DNA of 64,000 nt from CAZOKZ01 sp964580585. Its GTDB lineage: Bacteria > Sumerlaeota > Sumerlaeia > SLMS01 > JAHLLQ01. The DNA lies in the NCBI GenBank assembly GCA_964580585.1, contig CAZOKZ010000003.1, positions 1 to 64,000 on the forward strand. The letters are read 5' to 3'. Of the stretch, positions 52,028 through 61,535 are shown piece after piece. The position numbers and the translations under genes are program-made. How positions within the stretch are numbered: position 1 is the first letter of the stretch; the number at the start of each line of letters is the position of its first letter. The notes under the pieces were generated by a model. It saw only the letters and a list, made by a program, of their open reading frames with translations. It searched no databases and had not been told where the DNA came from.

Positions 52028-53899
52028 ATGGCGGACGAACCATTGCCATTTGAGTATGAAGAGGACGACGAGGAACTCGGGACTGGGCGCCATGTGCATT
52101 TGCGTCTGAATGCGTCGCGCTTCAGCGACCTGCTCGAAAAAGGGCTGGTCGATCCCGACGATTTCGAGATGGCGTTGCGCGAGAGCAGCAAGTCTGGCGA
52201 TCAATTGAACAAAACGCTGATTCGCATGGGGCTGTGCGACGAGGAAGATATGCTCGAAGCCATCTCGGGTTCGATGGGTGTGGAGTTCGTCAAGCTGACC
52301 GGGATGCATCTGGATCCGAAGCTGGCAACCAAGGTGCCCGCCAAGGTGGCCGAGCATTATAACCTGGTGCCGGTGGCGATCGAAGACGGCGTGCTGAAGG
52401 TCGCGATTTCCGATCCGCTCGACATTCATACGCTCGATGAACTGCGTCGTATTCTGGCAATGGAAGTCGAACCTGTCGTCTCGACCAGCGAGGAAATCGA
52501 GAAGGCGCGTAACCGGTTTTACGGCATCGGTGGCGCGACGATGATGGGTCTCGAAGAAGAGCGCATCGCGGAAGGGGGCGAGGAAGAATTTGTGGTCGAT
52601 TCGAATATTGAAATCGACAGCGAATTGGCCGCCGAGGACGCCGGTATTGTCCGGTTCGTGAACCAGCTCATTCAGGAAGCGTTCCGCGATCGCGCGACGG
52701 ATATTCACGTCGAGCCGATGGAGAAAGACCTGCGGATTCGTTACCGCATCGACGGTGTGCTTTACGAGGCGCCGATTCCGCCTGCCATCAAACGCTATCA
52801 GCAGGCGATCATCAGCCGTATCAAGATCATGGCGGATTTGAACATTGCCGAGCGCCGCTTGCCGCAAGACGGCAAGATCATGATCAAGATGAATAACAAG
52901 GAGTTCGACCTTCGCGTTTCGACGGTGCCGACGCCCCACGGCGAATCCAGCGCCATCCGTATCCTTTCGCGCGACAGCGAGTTGTGTACGCTCGACCGGC
53001 TGGGTTTTTCGAACTATCACAAGAATATCATGCGCGAGATGATCAACAAGCCTCACGGCATTGTGTTGATCACGGGGCCGACGGGTTCGGGTAAATCGAC
53101 CACGCTTTACGCATCGCTTTCGGAAATCAACACCCCCGAACGCAAGATCATCACCATCGAAGACCCGATTGAATATCGTATCCCCGGTGTGACGCAAATT
53201 CAGGTCAATCCGTCTATTGATTTAACGTTCGCGCGTGTGTTGCGTACGATTCTGCGCCAAGACCCCGACGTGATCATGGTGGGTGAAACGCGCGACCCGG
53301 AAACGGCCAAGATTACGATCCAGACAGCGCTCACGGGTCACTTGGTGTTCTCGACATTGCACACGAACGACGCCTCGGGCGCGGTGACACGTCTCGAAGA
53401 CATGGGGATCGAGCCGTTCCTGATTTCGTCGTCGGTGGAAGGTATTCTTGCCCAGCGTCTGGTGCGTGTGCTGTGCCCCGAATGTAAAGCGACGCATCGC
53501 CCCGAGGAACGCGTTATTGGCCAGGTGAACGTTGTGAACGAAGAAACGCATGCGATGAAGTTCTTCAAACCGGTGGGTTGCGAAGTTTGCCGTTACACAG
53601 GATTCCGCGGTCGTACGGCGTTGCTCGAAATGCTGAAGATGACCGAGCCGTTGCGCCGTATTATCGTTCAGGGAGCGTCGGCGAACGAAATTAAACTGAG
53701 CGCAATGAAGAGCGGCATGCGTCCGATTCGTTGGGACGGTTGGGACAAGATCAAGACGGGTATGACGACGATCGACGAAGTGTTGCGCGTGACGATGGAA
53801 GACGAATTCGGTGGCGAAAACGTTAAGAACCTTCTGGCCGACACGCCGGACGCGATGGAACGTCTCGCCAAGCCGGAAGAAGACGTACCGACGTCCTGA
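52028..53899 (+). CDS. gspE: Type II secretion/type IV pilus assembly ATPase (GspE/PilB)
   Basis: A 623-residue AAA-type assembly motor. Residues ~30-170 are the N-terminal domain that binds the inner-membrane platform. The C-terminal domain has Walker A GPTGSGKST (~354), Asp-box-type LRTILRQDPDVIMVGETRDPETA (Walker B region), His-box TGHLVFSTLHTNDA and the four-Cys zinc motif CPEC...GCEVCRYTGFRGR (~483-525). All key residues are intact, and the length fits GspE/PilB. It is the first gene of a packed operon: AGGAG lies seven bases before the ATG and gspF follows after 40 bp. GspE powers pseudopilus growth. PilB is an alternative, but the minor pseudopilin genes downstream favour type II secretion. 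Confidence 0.94.
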   Translation: MADEPLPFEYEEDDEELGTGRHVHLRLNASRFSDLLEKGLVDPDDFEMALRESSKSGDQLNKTLIRMGLCDEEDMLEAISGSMGVEFVKLTGMHLDPKLATKVPAKVAEHYNLVPVAIEDGVLKVAISDPLDIHTLDELRRILAMEVEPVVSTSEEIEKARNRFYGIGGATMMGLEEERIAEGGEEEFVVDSNIEIDSELAAEDAGIVRFVNQLIQEAFRDRATDIHVEPMEKDLRIRYRIDGVLYEAPIPPAIKRYQQAIISRIKIMADLNIAERRLPQDGKIMIKMNNKEFDLRVSTVPTPHGESSAIRILSRDSELCTLDRLGFSNYHKNIMREMINKPHGIVLITGPTGSGKSTTLYASLSEINTPERKIITIEDPIEYRIPGVTQIQVNPSIDLTFARVLRTILRQDPDVIMVGETRDPETAKITIQTALTGHLVFSTLHTNDASGAVTRLEDMGIEPFLISSSVEGILAQRLVRVLCPECKATHRPEERVIGQVNVVNEETHAMKFFKPVGCEVCRYTGFRGRTALLEMLKMTEPLRRIIVQGASANEIKLSAMKSGMRPIRWDGWDKIKTGMTTIDEVLRVTMEDEFGGENVKNLLADTPDAMERLAKPEEDVPTS

Positions 53900-53939
53900 G
53901 AGCGTCGGGGTAAACTTGGAATAGGATAACGACAGGCTG

Positions 53940-55358
53940 ATGCCTCAATTTTCATACAAAGCCAGGGACGCAAAAGGTCAGCCGCAGTCGGGCACGATGG
54001 AGGCGGAATCGCGCGCGGCGGTGATTGCGCGTCTTCAGCAGTTGGAACTGTTTCCGATTTTGGTGAAGCAGGGAGATCGGACGTCGGCGAAGGGGGCGTC
54101 AAAATCGGCGCCTGTTGCGACGGCCGCCACTCCGCATACGGGAAACACTATCACGCGTATGTTGCCCAAGTTGGGATTTGGTGGCTCGGCGGAAGAATCG
54201 AAAACGGCAAAACGTTCGACGGTGTTGGTGAAAAAGCCAGGGGGAAAACCTTCGGCGAATGTCAAACCGAAAGCGAAAGACGCGGCTGCCGAATCGAGCG
54301 GGATTTCTTTTCGTTCGCGCCGGATTAAAATGGCGGATGTGGCGTCGTTCAACCGCCAACTCGCGGATTTGCTCGGTGCGGGCATTGCTTTGGTCAAGTC
54401 GCTGACGATTTTGCAAAAACAAACGCCGAACGCTGCGTTCAAGGCGATCATCAGCGAAATCAACACGGATGTTCAGGGCGGCGCGACGTTTGCCGATGCG
54501 TTGGCCAAGCACCCCGAGCAGTTTTCAAAATTGTACGTGGCGATGGTGCGAAGCGGTGAAGCGGGCGGTATGTTGGACGAGGTGCTGAATCGGCTCGCGG
54601 ATTTCAGTGAAGCGGAAGAACAACTGAAGAGCCGTGTGAAATCGGCGTTGGCGTATCCCGTGGTGATGATGATCGCGGGCAGCGCAGCGGTTGCGGTAAT
54701 GTTCACTTATGTGGTGCCGAAAATCGTCAGTACGTTCGAGAACCTGAATCAAACGCTGCCTCCGATGACGCAGGTTTTGATTACAATCAGCAAATTTTCA
54801 CAGCAATATTGGTACGTGGTATTGATCGCACTGGCGGCAATGATCATTGGAGCCTGGCAATTTGTGCGCAGCGCCGAGGGACGGAAAATCTGGCATCGTA
54901 TTCAACTCAAGTTGCCGTTGATGGGGGATGTGGTGCGCAAGCGCGAGGTCGCACGTTTTGCGCGCACGCTGGGGTCGTTGCTGAAAAACGGCGTTTCCAT
55001 ATTGCAGGCACTCGCCATCACGCGCGAAGTGCTCAACAACGACTTGGTGAAGTATGAAGTCGATAAAATCATCGATGAAATCACACAAGGTGCCAGCATT
55101 GCCGAACCGTTGCGCAACAGCATCATTTTCCCGGCAGTGACGGTGAACATGATGTCGGTGGGCGAGGAAACCGGCCAGCTCGAGACGGTGTTGTTGCGTA
55201 TCAGCGATTCGTACGAGATGGAAGTTGATCGCAAGGTACGCACGCTGACGTCGTTGATCGAGCCATTGATTATCGTGCTCATGGGTTTTGTCGTGGGTTT
55301 CATCGTGATTGCGATGTTATTGCCGATCTTCAGTCTCGATCCGTCGGGAGGCGTCTAA
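53940..55358 (+). CDS. gspF: Inner-membrane platform protein (GspF/PilC)
   Basis: A 472-residue protein with the paired GspF domains. The N-terminus PQFSYKARDAKGQPQSGTMEA is typical. A ~110-residue Lys/Ser/Ala-rich insertion (about residues 42-115) interrupts it, longer than in standard GspF. First domain: FNRQLADLLGAGIALVKSLTIL and FSKLYVAMVRSGEAGGMLDEVL, then a helix. Second domain: VARFARTLGSLLKNGVSILQAL and MMSVGEETGQLETVLLRISDSYE, then the final helices. It anchors the assembly ATPase and pseudopilus at the inner membrane. Its stop shares a base with the next gene's start, evidence of coupling. Confidence 0.93.
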   Translation: MPQFSYKARDAKGQPQSGTMEAESRAAVIARLQQLELFPILVKQGDRTSAKGASKSAPVATAATPHTGNTITRMLPKLGFGGSAEESKTAKRSTVLVKKPGGKPSANVKPKAKDAAAESSGISFRSRRIKMADVASFNRQLADLLGAGIALVKSLTILQKQTPNAAFKAIISEINTDVQGGATFADALAKHPEQFSKLYVAMVRSGEAGGMLDEVLNRLADFSEAEEQLKSRVKSALAYPVVMMIAGSAAVAVMFTYVVPKIVSTFENLNQTLPPMTQVLITISKFSQQYWYVVLIALAAMIIGAWQFVRSAEGRKIWHRIQLKLPLMGDVVRKREVARFARTLGSLLKNGVSILQALAITREVLNNDLVKYEVDKIIDEITQGASIAEPLRNSIIFPAVTVNMMSVGEETGQLETVLLRISDSYEMEVDRKVRTLTSLIEPLIIVLMGFVVGFIVIAMLLPIFSLDPSGGV

Positions 55359-56221
55359 TGCGCGACGCGATTCGTTCCCTCTGCGGTTTTCGTTTTAATA
55401 CCGCCCGGTTTGTCGGGGGACGGAGAATCGTGCGCCGTGGTTTTACGCTGATCGAATTGATGTTTGTGTTGGTTATACTGGGGATTATTCTGGCGACGAC
55501 GTTACCGAAGATGCGCGGCTCGAACGAACGTTCGGCATTGCAAACGACGGCGCGCGATCTTGCCCGGCTATGCAATTATGCGCGCCAAGTTGCCGTTAGC
55601 TCGCAGGATTCCGTGACGTTGACAATTGCACGGGAAGATCGTCTGTGGTGGATCGATTTACCGGTGGATGAGGACGATCGGTGGAATCGCCGCCATCGCG
55701 GTCGCGACCGGGAACCGGCCACGGACGAAGAAATCGAACGTAAATTGCACGACCGATTGAATTTCGCCGAAATTCTGGTCAATGGACGCGATGCCGAGGA
55801 CGACGAGGTTATCATTACCTTCTACCCGAATGGAGGTTCGACAGGCGCGACGATTTTAATCGAGAGCCAGGGCGGTCGCCAGATGACCGTTGAGATCGAG
55901 AAGGCCACCGGACGTGCCAGCGCATATTCGGGCGAACCGCGGACGTTTGGAGAGAAGTTAGCCGCCGCGGGTGTCGATGCCAGCCGATACGGATCGGCGT
56001 ATTCGCCCGGTGTGGTGGACGATGATGGCAATCCCGTGGCAGGCGCAGGCTTTAGTCGCGTTGCGGGGAGCGAAGATGAACGCGTGGCTGCCTACACGGA
56101 TGTCGCGGCACGCATTATGGGCGGTGCGACGCGCAAGTATGATAAGGAACACAGTGGTACGTTCGACAACCAGCCCCAGGAATCGTCGCCCGAACGTTAC
56201 GTGGGGGGGCGTGGCCGATGA
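55358..56221 (+). CDS. gspH: GspH-like minor pseudopilin
   Basis: The prepilin signal RRGFTLIELMFVLVILGIIL starts near residue 26: Gly at -1, Phe at +1, Glu at +5, then a hydrophobic helix. The mature part starts with LARLCNYARQVAVSSQDSVTL, a pattern of GspH/FimT proteins. The ~170 residues that follow are polar with an Asp/Glu/Arg-rich stretch (DRWNRRHRGRDRE) unlike short GspH, so the protein is longer than the usual ~170. It overlaps gspF by one base and gspI by four (ATGA). It would be a minor subunit of the pseudopilus. The extended C-terminus is unexplained. Confidence 0.82.
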   Translation: MRDAIRSLCGFRFNTARFVGGRRIVRRGFTLIELMFVLVILGIILATTLPKMRGSNERSALQTTARDLARLCNYARQVAVSSQDSVTLTIAREDRLWWIDLPVDEDDRWNRRHRGRDREPATDEEIERKLHDRLNFAEILVNGRDAEDDEVIITFYPNGGSTGATILIESQGGRQMTVEIEKATGRASAYSGEPRTFGEKLAAAGVDASRYGSAYSPGVVDDDGNPVAGAGFSRVAGSEDERVAAYTDVAARIMGGATRKYDKEHSGTFDNQPQESSPERYVGGRGR

Positions 56222-56706
56222 AACATGCCCGTCCATTGCGTTTTAAACGCGACAGAAGCTTCGTGCTGCTCGAAGTCACCGTGGCGTTGATCATATTAGC
56301 CGTGGCGATGACGGGAATTTTACGTGGTTTCGTCATTGGATTGAATTCCATCCGCATGAATAAAATCGCCCTTTCGGCAACCTTGCTGGCGGAATCGATG
56401 CTCGAAGATTTTGAACTCGAACCGCCCATCGAAGGTCGCGACGAAGGTGAATTCGCCGACGATGATCGGTTCGGTGAAGATTTTAAAAATTTCAAATGGC
56501 GTTATCAGGTGAAGGAAGAAGAAGTCGATTACGACGATATTCCCAAAGACCCGCTTCAGGAGCCGGAACCGTTGTACGAATTGGAATTGGATATTATTTA
56601 TGACGACGGACGTCATCAGCCGTTTGTTCCGGTTTCGGTGACAACGTATTTGTTGGATACGCAACTTTTCAGCACCGATGCGCTGCAATCCAGCCAGTTG
56701 TTTTAA
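56218..56706 (+). CDS. gspI: GspI-like minor pseudopilin
   Basis: A 162-residue prepilin with SFVLLEVTVALIILAVAM near residue 18. The -1 residue is Ser rather than the usual Gly, +1 is Phe and +5 is Glu. After the helix, LNSIRMNKIALSATLLAESMLEDFELE resembles GspI, where Glu-rich sequences precede the C-terminal sheets. The final part LDIIYDDGRHQPFVPVSVTTYLL is typical of beta strands. It overlaps gspH by four bases and is followed by gspJ. GspI starts the tip complex with GspJ and GspK. Whether the Ser at -1 is processed by prepilin peptidase is not certain, although Ser and Ala have been found at this site in some pilins. Confidence 0.8.
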   Translation: MKHARPLRFKRDRSFVLLEVTVALIILAVAMTGILRGFVIGLNSIRMNKIALSATLLAESMLEDFELEPPIEGRDEGEFADDDRFGEDFKNFKWRYQVKEEEVDYDDIPKDPLQEPEPLYELELDIIYDDGRHQPFVPVSVTTYLLDTQLFSTDALQSSQLF

Positions 56707-56734
56707 CGACTCCGTCCCTCGAGGGCGAGAAAGC

Positions 56735-57790
56735 ATGAAGGACCGAATGAAATTAACGCTGCGAAAGGGATTCACGATCCTCGAGCTATTGCTCGCCGTG
56801 ACGATCATGTCGTTGATTTCGATCGCGGTTTTTGCCGTGTTTCGCACGGCAACGTCGGCGTATAAAAGCGGTCATCGCGAGTCGTTACTTTTGCAGCGTG
56901 GTCGGTTTGCATTCGATACGTTCGAGCGCGATGTGATGAATATATTTTATCGCGACGAGGACACTTATAACGAGCACACACGCGATTTGATCGAGGAGTA
57001 TCAGGAGGATTTGCTGCGCGCGGAAGAAACCGGCGACTTTGAGGCTTTCAATGAGAAGTACGGTCCGTCGGATGACGACAGCAGCCCAAATAATACGGGT
57101 AACCCGTTTGAAAAAGGCAAGTTGATCGATCTGCAATTCAACGGCGAAGACAACGGGGAAAAGGATCGCATCACGTTTGCCGTTCGTGTGCCTCTGCGAG
57201 AAGGCGCGCCGTACTCAACATGGGGATTGGCACGCATTCATTATGCGCTCGAAGGCGATTTATTAATCCGCACCAGCGAAACCGTCGAAGCAAACCCGCG
57301 CACCTGGGATGGACAGGTTCTCGAAAAGGAAATTCCGCCCGAATATACCATCGTTGCCGAAGGGGTGGATGAGTTCGATTTGAGTTATGGTTTCTGGATC
57401 GACAGCCAATGGTTCGAGGTGGACGGATGGACATCGAGCGGGCGCCAGATTCGCAATTCCAAATATCTGCTCGGCGAATACGACGAAGACGACCGGCCGA
57501 CGGATCGAGGAGAATCGCAACCGGGTTCGACCGAGTTCAACGAAGAATTGAACGACCAGGAAACCGAACCCTATGACGCGTTGCCTACCTATGTGCGCAT
57601 TCGCCTGGTGCTTCAGGACCCGGAAAACGAGAGCAGCAAAACGCACTTAATGCGTGTGTTTCGCGTTCCGAGTTCTCAGGAGACTTGGGTCTCGAACGAG
57701 CAATTGGACGAAGAAGAGCGGGATATGGAATTGGATGTACGCGAATCGAAGTATATCCCCGTGTATCCTGGGGCGTTGAGGAAGAGTTGA
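56735..57790 (+). CDS. gspJ: GspJ-like minor pseudopilin
   Basis: A 351-residue protein. The ATG at 56735 is chosen since the prepilin motif KGFTILELLLAVTIMSLISI begins ~11 residues after it and an earlier in-frame start would extend too far. It has Gly -1, Phe +1 and Glu +5. After the helix comes FAVFRTATSAYKSGHRES and GRFAFDTFERDVMNIF, a typical GspJ/PulJ pattern. The rest is acidic (many D/E) with ordered segments such as DRITFAVRVPLREGAPYSTWG and EYTIVAEGVDEFDLSYGFW. It is longer than usual GspJ (~200). Its TGA overlaps the gspK ATG by one base. Confidence 0.82.
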   Translation: MKDRMKLTLRKGFTILELLLAVTIMSLISIAVFAVFRTATSAYKSGHRESLLLQRGRFAFDTFERDVMNIFYRDEDTYNEHTRDLIEEYQEDLLRAEETGDFEAFNEKYGPSDDDSSPNNTGNPFEKGKLIDLQFNGEDNGEKDRITFAVRVPLREGAPYSTWGLARIHYALEGDLLIRTSETVEANPRTWDGQVLEKEIPPEYTIVAEGVDEFDLSYGFWIDSQWFEVDGWTSSGRQIRNSKYLLGEYDEDDRPTDRGESQPGSTEFNEELNDQETEPYDALPTYVRIRLVLQDPENESSKTHLMRVFRVPSSQETWVSNEQLDEEERDMELDVRESKYIPVYPGALRKS

Positions 57791-59115
57791 TGCGCAGCGT
57801 TATTCGACATTGTTGGGATTGCCTCCGTCCCTCGCGATTGCGCGGGCGTGGCAAACAACTGCGTCCCCGTCGCCGCGCCGTGATGCTCATTCTCGTGTTG
57901 TGGATCGTTGTGATTTTGTCGTTGCTGGCTTACTCGTTGATTTACCAGATGACGTTGGAAACGCGTTTGACGTCCGCGCGCAAGAAAACCTTTCAAGCGA
58001 AGGCGTTGGCGCGTGCGGGGCTCGCAAAAGGCTTTGTCGATTTGCGCAACGATTTGATTGCCGATTTGTCCGACGAAACCGAGCCGCCTTTCGATGCCGA
58101 AGGCGATTATTGGGCCGATCCCGAGGACAAGGAAGAAGTGGAACTCGGCGATGGTGAATACACGGTGATTGTCGAGGACGCAGAACGTTACTTCAACCTC
58201 AATACGTTCAAACCGTCGAACCGTATTTTGCTGCAGAAAATCATCGAACAAATCGGTTACGAAGAAGAGGACGCCAAAATCGTGGCATCGGCGATCATCG
58301 ATTACGCCGACGAAGACGATGCCGCCGCTGTGGATTCGGCGCCGGGAACCGAAGGATTCACCTATGGGTTTTATCGTGCGGAGGACCTGGGAATGTCCAA
58401 ACGAGATGAGGACATCGAAGAGGTCGTATTTCCCAACGAGCCGTACCTGACTGTGGATGCGTTGCTCGATGTGTACGGTGTGACACCGGACTTGTATTTC
58501 GGTCCCGGTTCGCCCGAAGCGGAATATTACAATCAAAACATCGAAGGAAAACAATACGGCAAACGTTTCCAGATTAAAAAGCGTCGCAGTTCGCATGACG
58601 ATGAAATCGTCGGGCTGCGCGACTTCTTTACCGTCAAGGGTTTGGGCACGATCAACATGAATACCGTGCCGTTGCATGTCTTGACGGCTTATTTGGACGC
58701 CGCCGGTCGTCCGGACGCCGAACGCGTGGCTGACAAGGTTATCCGCGACCGTCGCGGGGGGTCTGCTCGCCGGATCGACAACGACAGCGCGTTTAAGACA
58801 GTTGGCGATTTGCAAAAAAACGGAACCCTGGCGTCGATGCTCGGACCCATGCAGGCCATGCACCCTTTCGATGTGCGTTCTTCCGTCTTCACATTGACGT
58901 CCACGGGTGTGATCGGGCAAGTGCGCTCGACATTGCAAGTAACGGTGACGCGTTCGATGGAAGAATTGCAACGCGTCGAGGATTTCGATACGAAGGAACG
59001 CGCGCGCGAACGGGATGAGCGCTACAAAGAACGTAGCGAACGTTGGAACGATAAGGAAGACGAATTGCTGGTGCGCATTCCATCGATCCGAATTTTGGAG
59101 TGGAACAGCAGATAA
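57790..59115 (+). CDS. gspK: GspK-like minor pseudopilin
   Basis: The ATG at 57790-57792 overlaps the gspJ stop. A type IV pilin-like hydrophobic N-terminus RRAVMLILVLWIVVILSLLA lies near residue 32, with Ala at -1 and no Glu at +5, as is usual for GspK. The region LVDLRND... through EDAKIVASAIIDYADEDD shows the GspK helix-hairpin-helix-like segment, and later VKGLGTINMNTVPLHVLTAYLDAAG with the GINVNTA-like motif. The protein (441 residues) is in the normal range for GspK. It would cap the pseudopilus tip. Upstream genes gspH-I-J and downstream gspL-like support the call. Confidence 0.85.
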   Translation: MRSVIRHCWDCLRPSRLRGRGKQLRPRRRAVMLILVLWIVVILSLLAYSLIYQMTLETRLTSARKKTFQAKALARAGLAKGFVDLRNDLIADLSDETEPPFDAEGDYWADPEDKEEVELGDGEYTVIVEDAERYFNLNTFKPSNRILLQKIIEQIGYEEEDAKIVASAIIDYADEDDAAAVDSAPGTEGFTYGFYRAEDLGMSKRDEDIEEVVFPNEPYLTVDALLDVYGVTPDLYFGPGSPEAEYYNQNIEGKQYGKRFQIKKRRSSHDDEIVGLRDFFTVKGLGTINMNTVPLHVLTAYLDAAGRPDAERVADKVIRDRRGGSARRIDNDSAFKTVGDLQKNGTLASMLGPMQAMHPFDVRSSVFTLTSTGVIGQVRSTLQVTVTRSMEELQRVEDFDTKERARERDERYKERSERWNDKEDELLVRIPSIRILEWNSR

Positions 59116-59244
59116 TGGATGAAAGGGGAGGCACATCGATCACGGATGTTGCGGGTATTTTCGCTCTCGCGATGTCCTGAGGGAACGAAGAAAACGAAAG
59201 CCCTTGGGTTTTCTCATTTGAACAACGTGCCATGAAAACACATT

Positions 59245-60930
59245 ATGCCTAGATCGCTTGCCATAGAACTGAACGAAGCCGATGCCAAAGTGGTGCAACT
59301 GCACCAGTCGAAGAAGGGCGAACTCGAATTGGAGTCGGCTTTCCAAGTCTCGTTCGAGCACATTCCGAAAGACGACAACGCCTTGGCGGAAAAAGCACGC
59401 CGTTTGCGGGATAAACTGCGCGAATACAAAGTCGCCGTCGCCGAAGACGTCGTGATTATTTTGCCGAAACAATGCGCCACCGTGCGAAAAGTTACCCTGC
59501 CATCCGCCGATGCCGACGAAGTGGCTTCGATGGTGGAATTTGAAGCGGAAAAAATCATCCCATTCAACGTCGAGCGCCATATTATCGATTACCAATTGGC
59601 GGGCGATTACGATGTGAAGGGAACCGATGTGATCGTCGCCGCCATCGACGCGCCGGTAATGCAAGGATGGCTGGATTTGTGCACGGCGGCGGGTATCGAA
59701 CCGACGATGGCCGACGTTTCATCGCTCGCGCTCAGCTACGGGTTGCTGAAGAATGTCGAGGTGGCGACACAAAAGGGCACTTTCATCGCCATCCAGGTGG
59801 GACTCCAGCATACAGACATTACGTTGTATCAAGATGGCCAAGTGATTTGGGCGCGCAGTGTTATGCATGGAGTTCGGCACCTGGAACGGGCGTTGCGCGA
59901 CACCATGCATTTAAAACGCGACTTGGATTATCGCGAACTCGATACGTTGAACTTAATGTATCCGCACGAATTCACATTGCCAGGCGTCAAAGCGCAACCG
60001 GCTCAATTGAAAGAGGACGAGGACACGGACTTTCTGCTCTTTGACGAAGAGGAAAAACGTCAAAAAACGGAAACGACCATTTCGGCCATTCGCTCGTGGG
60101 TGAAAAAACTCGTTCAGAATATTCAACGCACTTATGAATTCGGCATACGTGAATATTCCATCGGGCCGATTCAGAAGATTTTCATTTCCGGGGAAGGTTC
60201 GATCATTCCCGGTTTCGCCGATATCTTGCAGAAACATTTCGGTGTAAAAGGCGAAGTTTTCAATCCAACCGATATGCTGCCTGTTTCGCATATTGCCAAA
60301 GTGGAAGAAAACGACCTTCCCGTTTTTGCGTGCAGTTACGGCGCGGCGTTACGTTGCATTCGCGGTGAACATCGCGAGTCGATCAATTTGCTGCCGCCGG
60401 AAATTGTCGCCAAACAAATTCAATCCGAACGCATGGTGCACTACATCGTTACTGGATCGGTCGCGTTGATCGCTCTGGTTATGTTGTTCATGTTCATTTC
60501 ATCGCACCTGGAGCATCAACGTATCCTGGGGGACAATTATTCTCAGTACATTTCCGACATGGATGATTTGCTACAGGAAGTGGACGACAAAGAAAGTCGA
60601 ATGGATATTATCCGGACGAAACGCTCGGACAAAGGCGGTGCGCTCGAAATTCTCGAAGGCATCAGTAATTATCCCGTGATTGGTCCGTCCCCGCAAGGTT
60701 CGGTGACCATGACACGATTCGATTATAAGCTGGGCGAGGTCGTGCGCGTGGATGGCCACGCCATGGAAATCAGCAACATCAACGAATTCGTTAAGTACTT
60801 GAAGACTTTGGAAGCGAAGGGTGAGCCGATATTTCAAAGTGTCGATATTCGCAGCCAGAATCCCACGAATTTGCCACGGCGCGATCGCAAGATTTATCAG
60901 TTCCAAATCGAAGGCATTTTGGGCGAATAA
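59245..60930 (+). CDS. PilM/PilN-like fusion (GspL-type) platform protein
   Basis: A 561-residue protein. Residues ~1-370 have an actin-like fold like PilM or the GspL cytoplasmic domain: SLAIELNEADAKVVQLHQ, VIILPKQCATVRKVTLPSAD, EFEAEKIIPFNVERHIIDYQ, and FISGEGSIIPGFADILQKHF. Then RESINLLPPEI precedes a membrane helix (VTGSVALIALVMLFMFISS, ~400) and a coiled coil plus a ferredoxin-like domain as in PilN (INLLP motif is the PilN hallmark). So PilM and PilN are joined, as in GspL but with a longer actin-like part. It would link the motor ATPase to the pseudopilus platform. No strong ribosome site is visible. Confidence 0.82.
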   Translation: MPRSLAIELNEADAKVVQLHQSKKGELELESAFQVSFEHIPKDDNALAEKARRLRDKLREYKVAVAEDVVIILPKQCATVRKVTLPSADADEVASMVEFEAEKIIPFNVERHIIDYQLAGDYDVKGTDVIVAAIDAPVMQGWLDLCTAAGIEPTMADVSSLALSYGLLKNVEVATQKGTFIAIQVGLQHTDITLYQDGQVIWARSVMHGVRHLERALRDTMHLKRDLDYRELDTLNLMYPHEFTLPGVKAQPAQLKEDEDTDFLLFDEEEKRQKTETTISAIRSWVKKLVQNIQRTYEFGIREYSIGPIQKIFISGEGSIIPGFADILQKHFGVKGEVFNPTDMLPVSHIAKVEENDLPVFACSYGAALRCIRGEHRESINLLPPEIVAKQIQSERMVHYIVTGSVALIALVMLFMFISSHLEHQRILGDNYSQYISDMDDLLQEVDDKESRMDIIRTKRSDKGGALEILEGISNYPVIGPSPQGSVTMTRFDYKLGEVVRVDGHAMEISNINEFVKYLKTLEAKGEPIFQSVDIRSQNPTNLPRRDRKIYQFQIEGILGE

Positions 60931-60948
60931 GGGAGACCAACCGCTATC

Positions 60949-61482
60949 ATGAAGAAGAGTGAAAAAATACTGATGGGAATCACCATCGCGGCTGTTGGTT
61001 TCTGGTTAATATCAACAGCGATGAGCACGGACGACACGGCTTCGTCCTCGGTGGATGTGGAACGTTTGCGCGAAGATTACAATCAACGCAAAGAACAAAT
61101 TGCATTGGCGCCCCAGATTTACCGCAACTTTTACGAACTCGTGGGTCAGGATGTCGTCAGCCGAAGCACTCGGCCCGATCTTGATTTCCAGGAAGACGTT
61201 GCCGCGTGGTGCAAGCAATACGGATTCAATGCACCGAACATTGAAAAAGATGTCGAAAACATTAAAGAAGTAGAAGATTACCAGTTGGTGATCGTTCGTG
61301 TGACAATTCGCGATGCGGAATATGGGAAAGTCGCCCAGTTACTGAAGGACTTTGAGGGCTATGGGTTGATTATTCAAGAAGTCGATATGCAAAGCCGTAT
61401 TGATCGCGACCTGTTGAGCTCTGTAACCATTTCCGTGGCGCGATTGGTTCCGCATTTCATGGACAAAACACGCCGTCGTTGA
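60949..61482 (+). CDS. GspM/PilO-like platform protein
   Basis: A 177-residue bitopic protein: a cytoplasmic MKKSEK, one helix (ILMGITIAAVGFWLIST), a helical coiled-coil part (LREDYNQRKEQIAL) and a C-terminal ferredoxin-like fold with VIVRVTIRDAEYGKVAQLLKDFEGYGL and VDMQSR. This arrangement matches GspM/PilO, which pair with GspL/PilN through these folds. It starts 18 bp after the PilM/PilN-like gene. Sequence identity of this family is low, so the call depends on length, topology and gene order. Confidence 0.75.
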   Translation: MKKSEKILMGITIAAVGFWLISTAMSTDDTASSSVDVERLREDYNQRKEQIALAPQIYRNFYELVGQDVVSRSTRPDLDFQEDVAAWCKQYGFNAPNIEKDVENIKEVEDYQLVIVRVTIRDAEYGKVAQLLKDFEGYGLIIQEVDMQSRIDRDLLSSVTISVARLVPHFMDKTRRR

Positions 61483-61535
61483 GGACTTGCTGTAAACGTT
61501 ATTAACATTTCGACCATTGGATGAAAGAGACAGTC

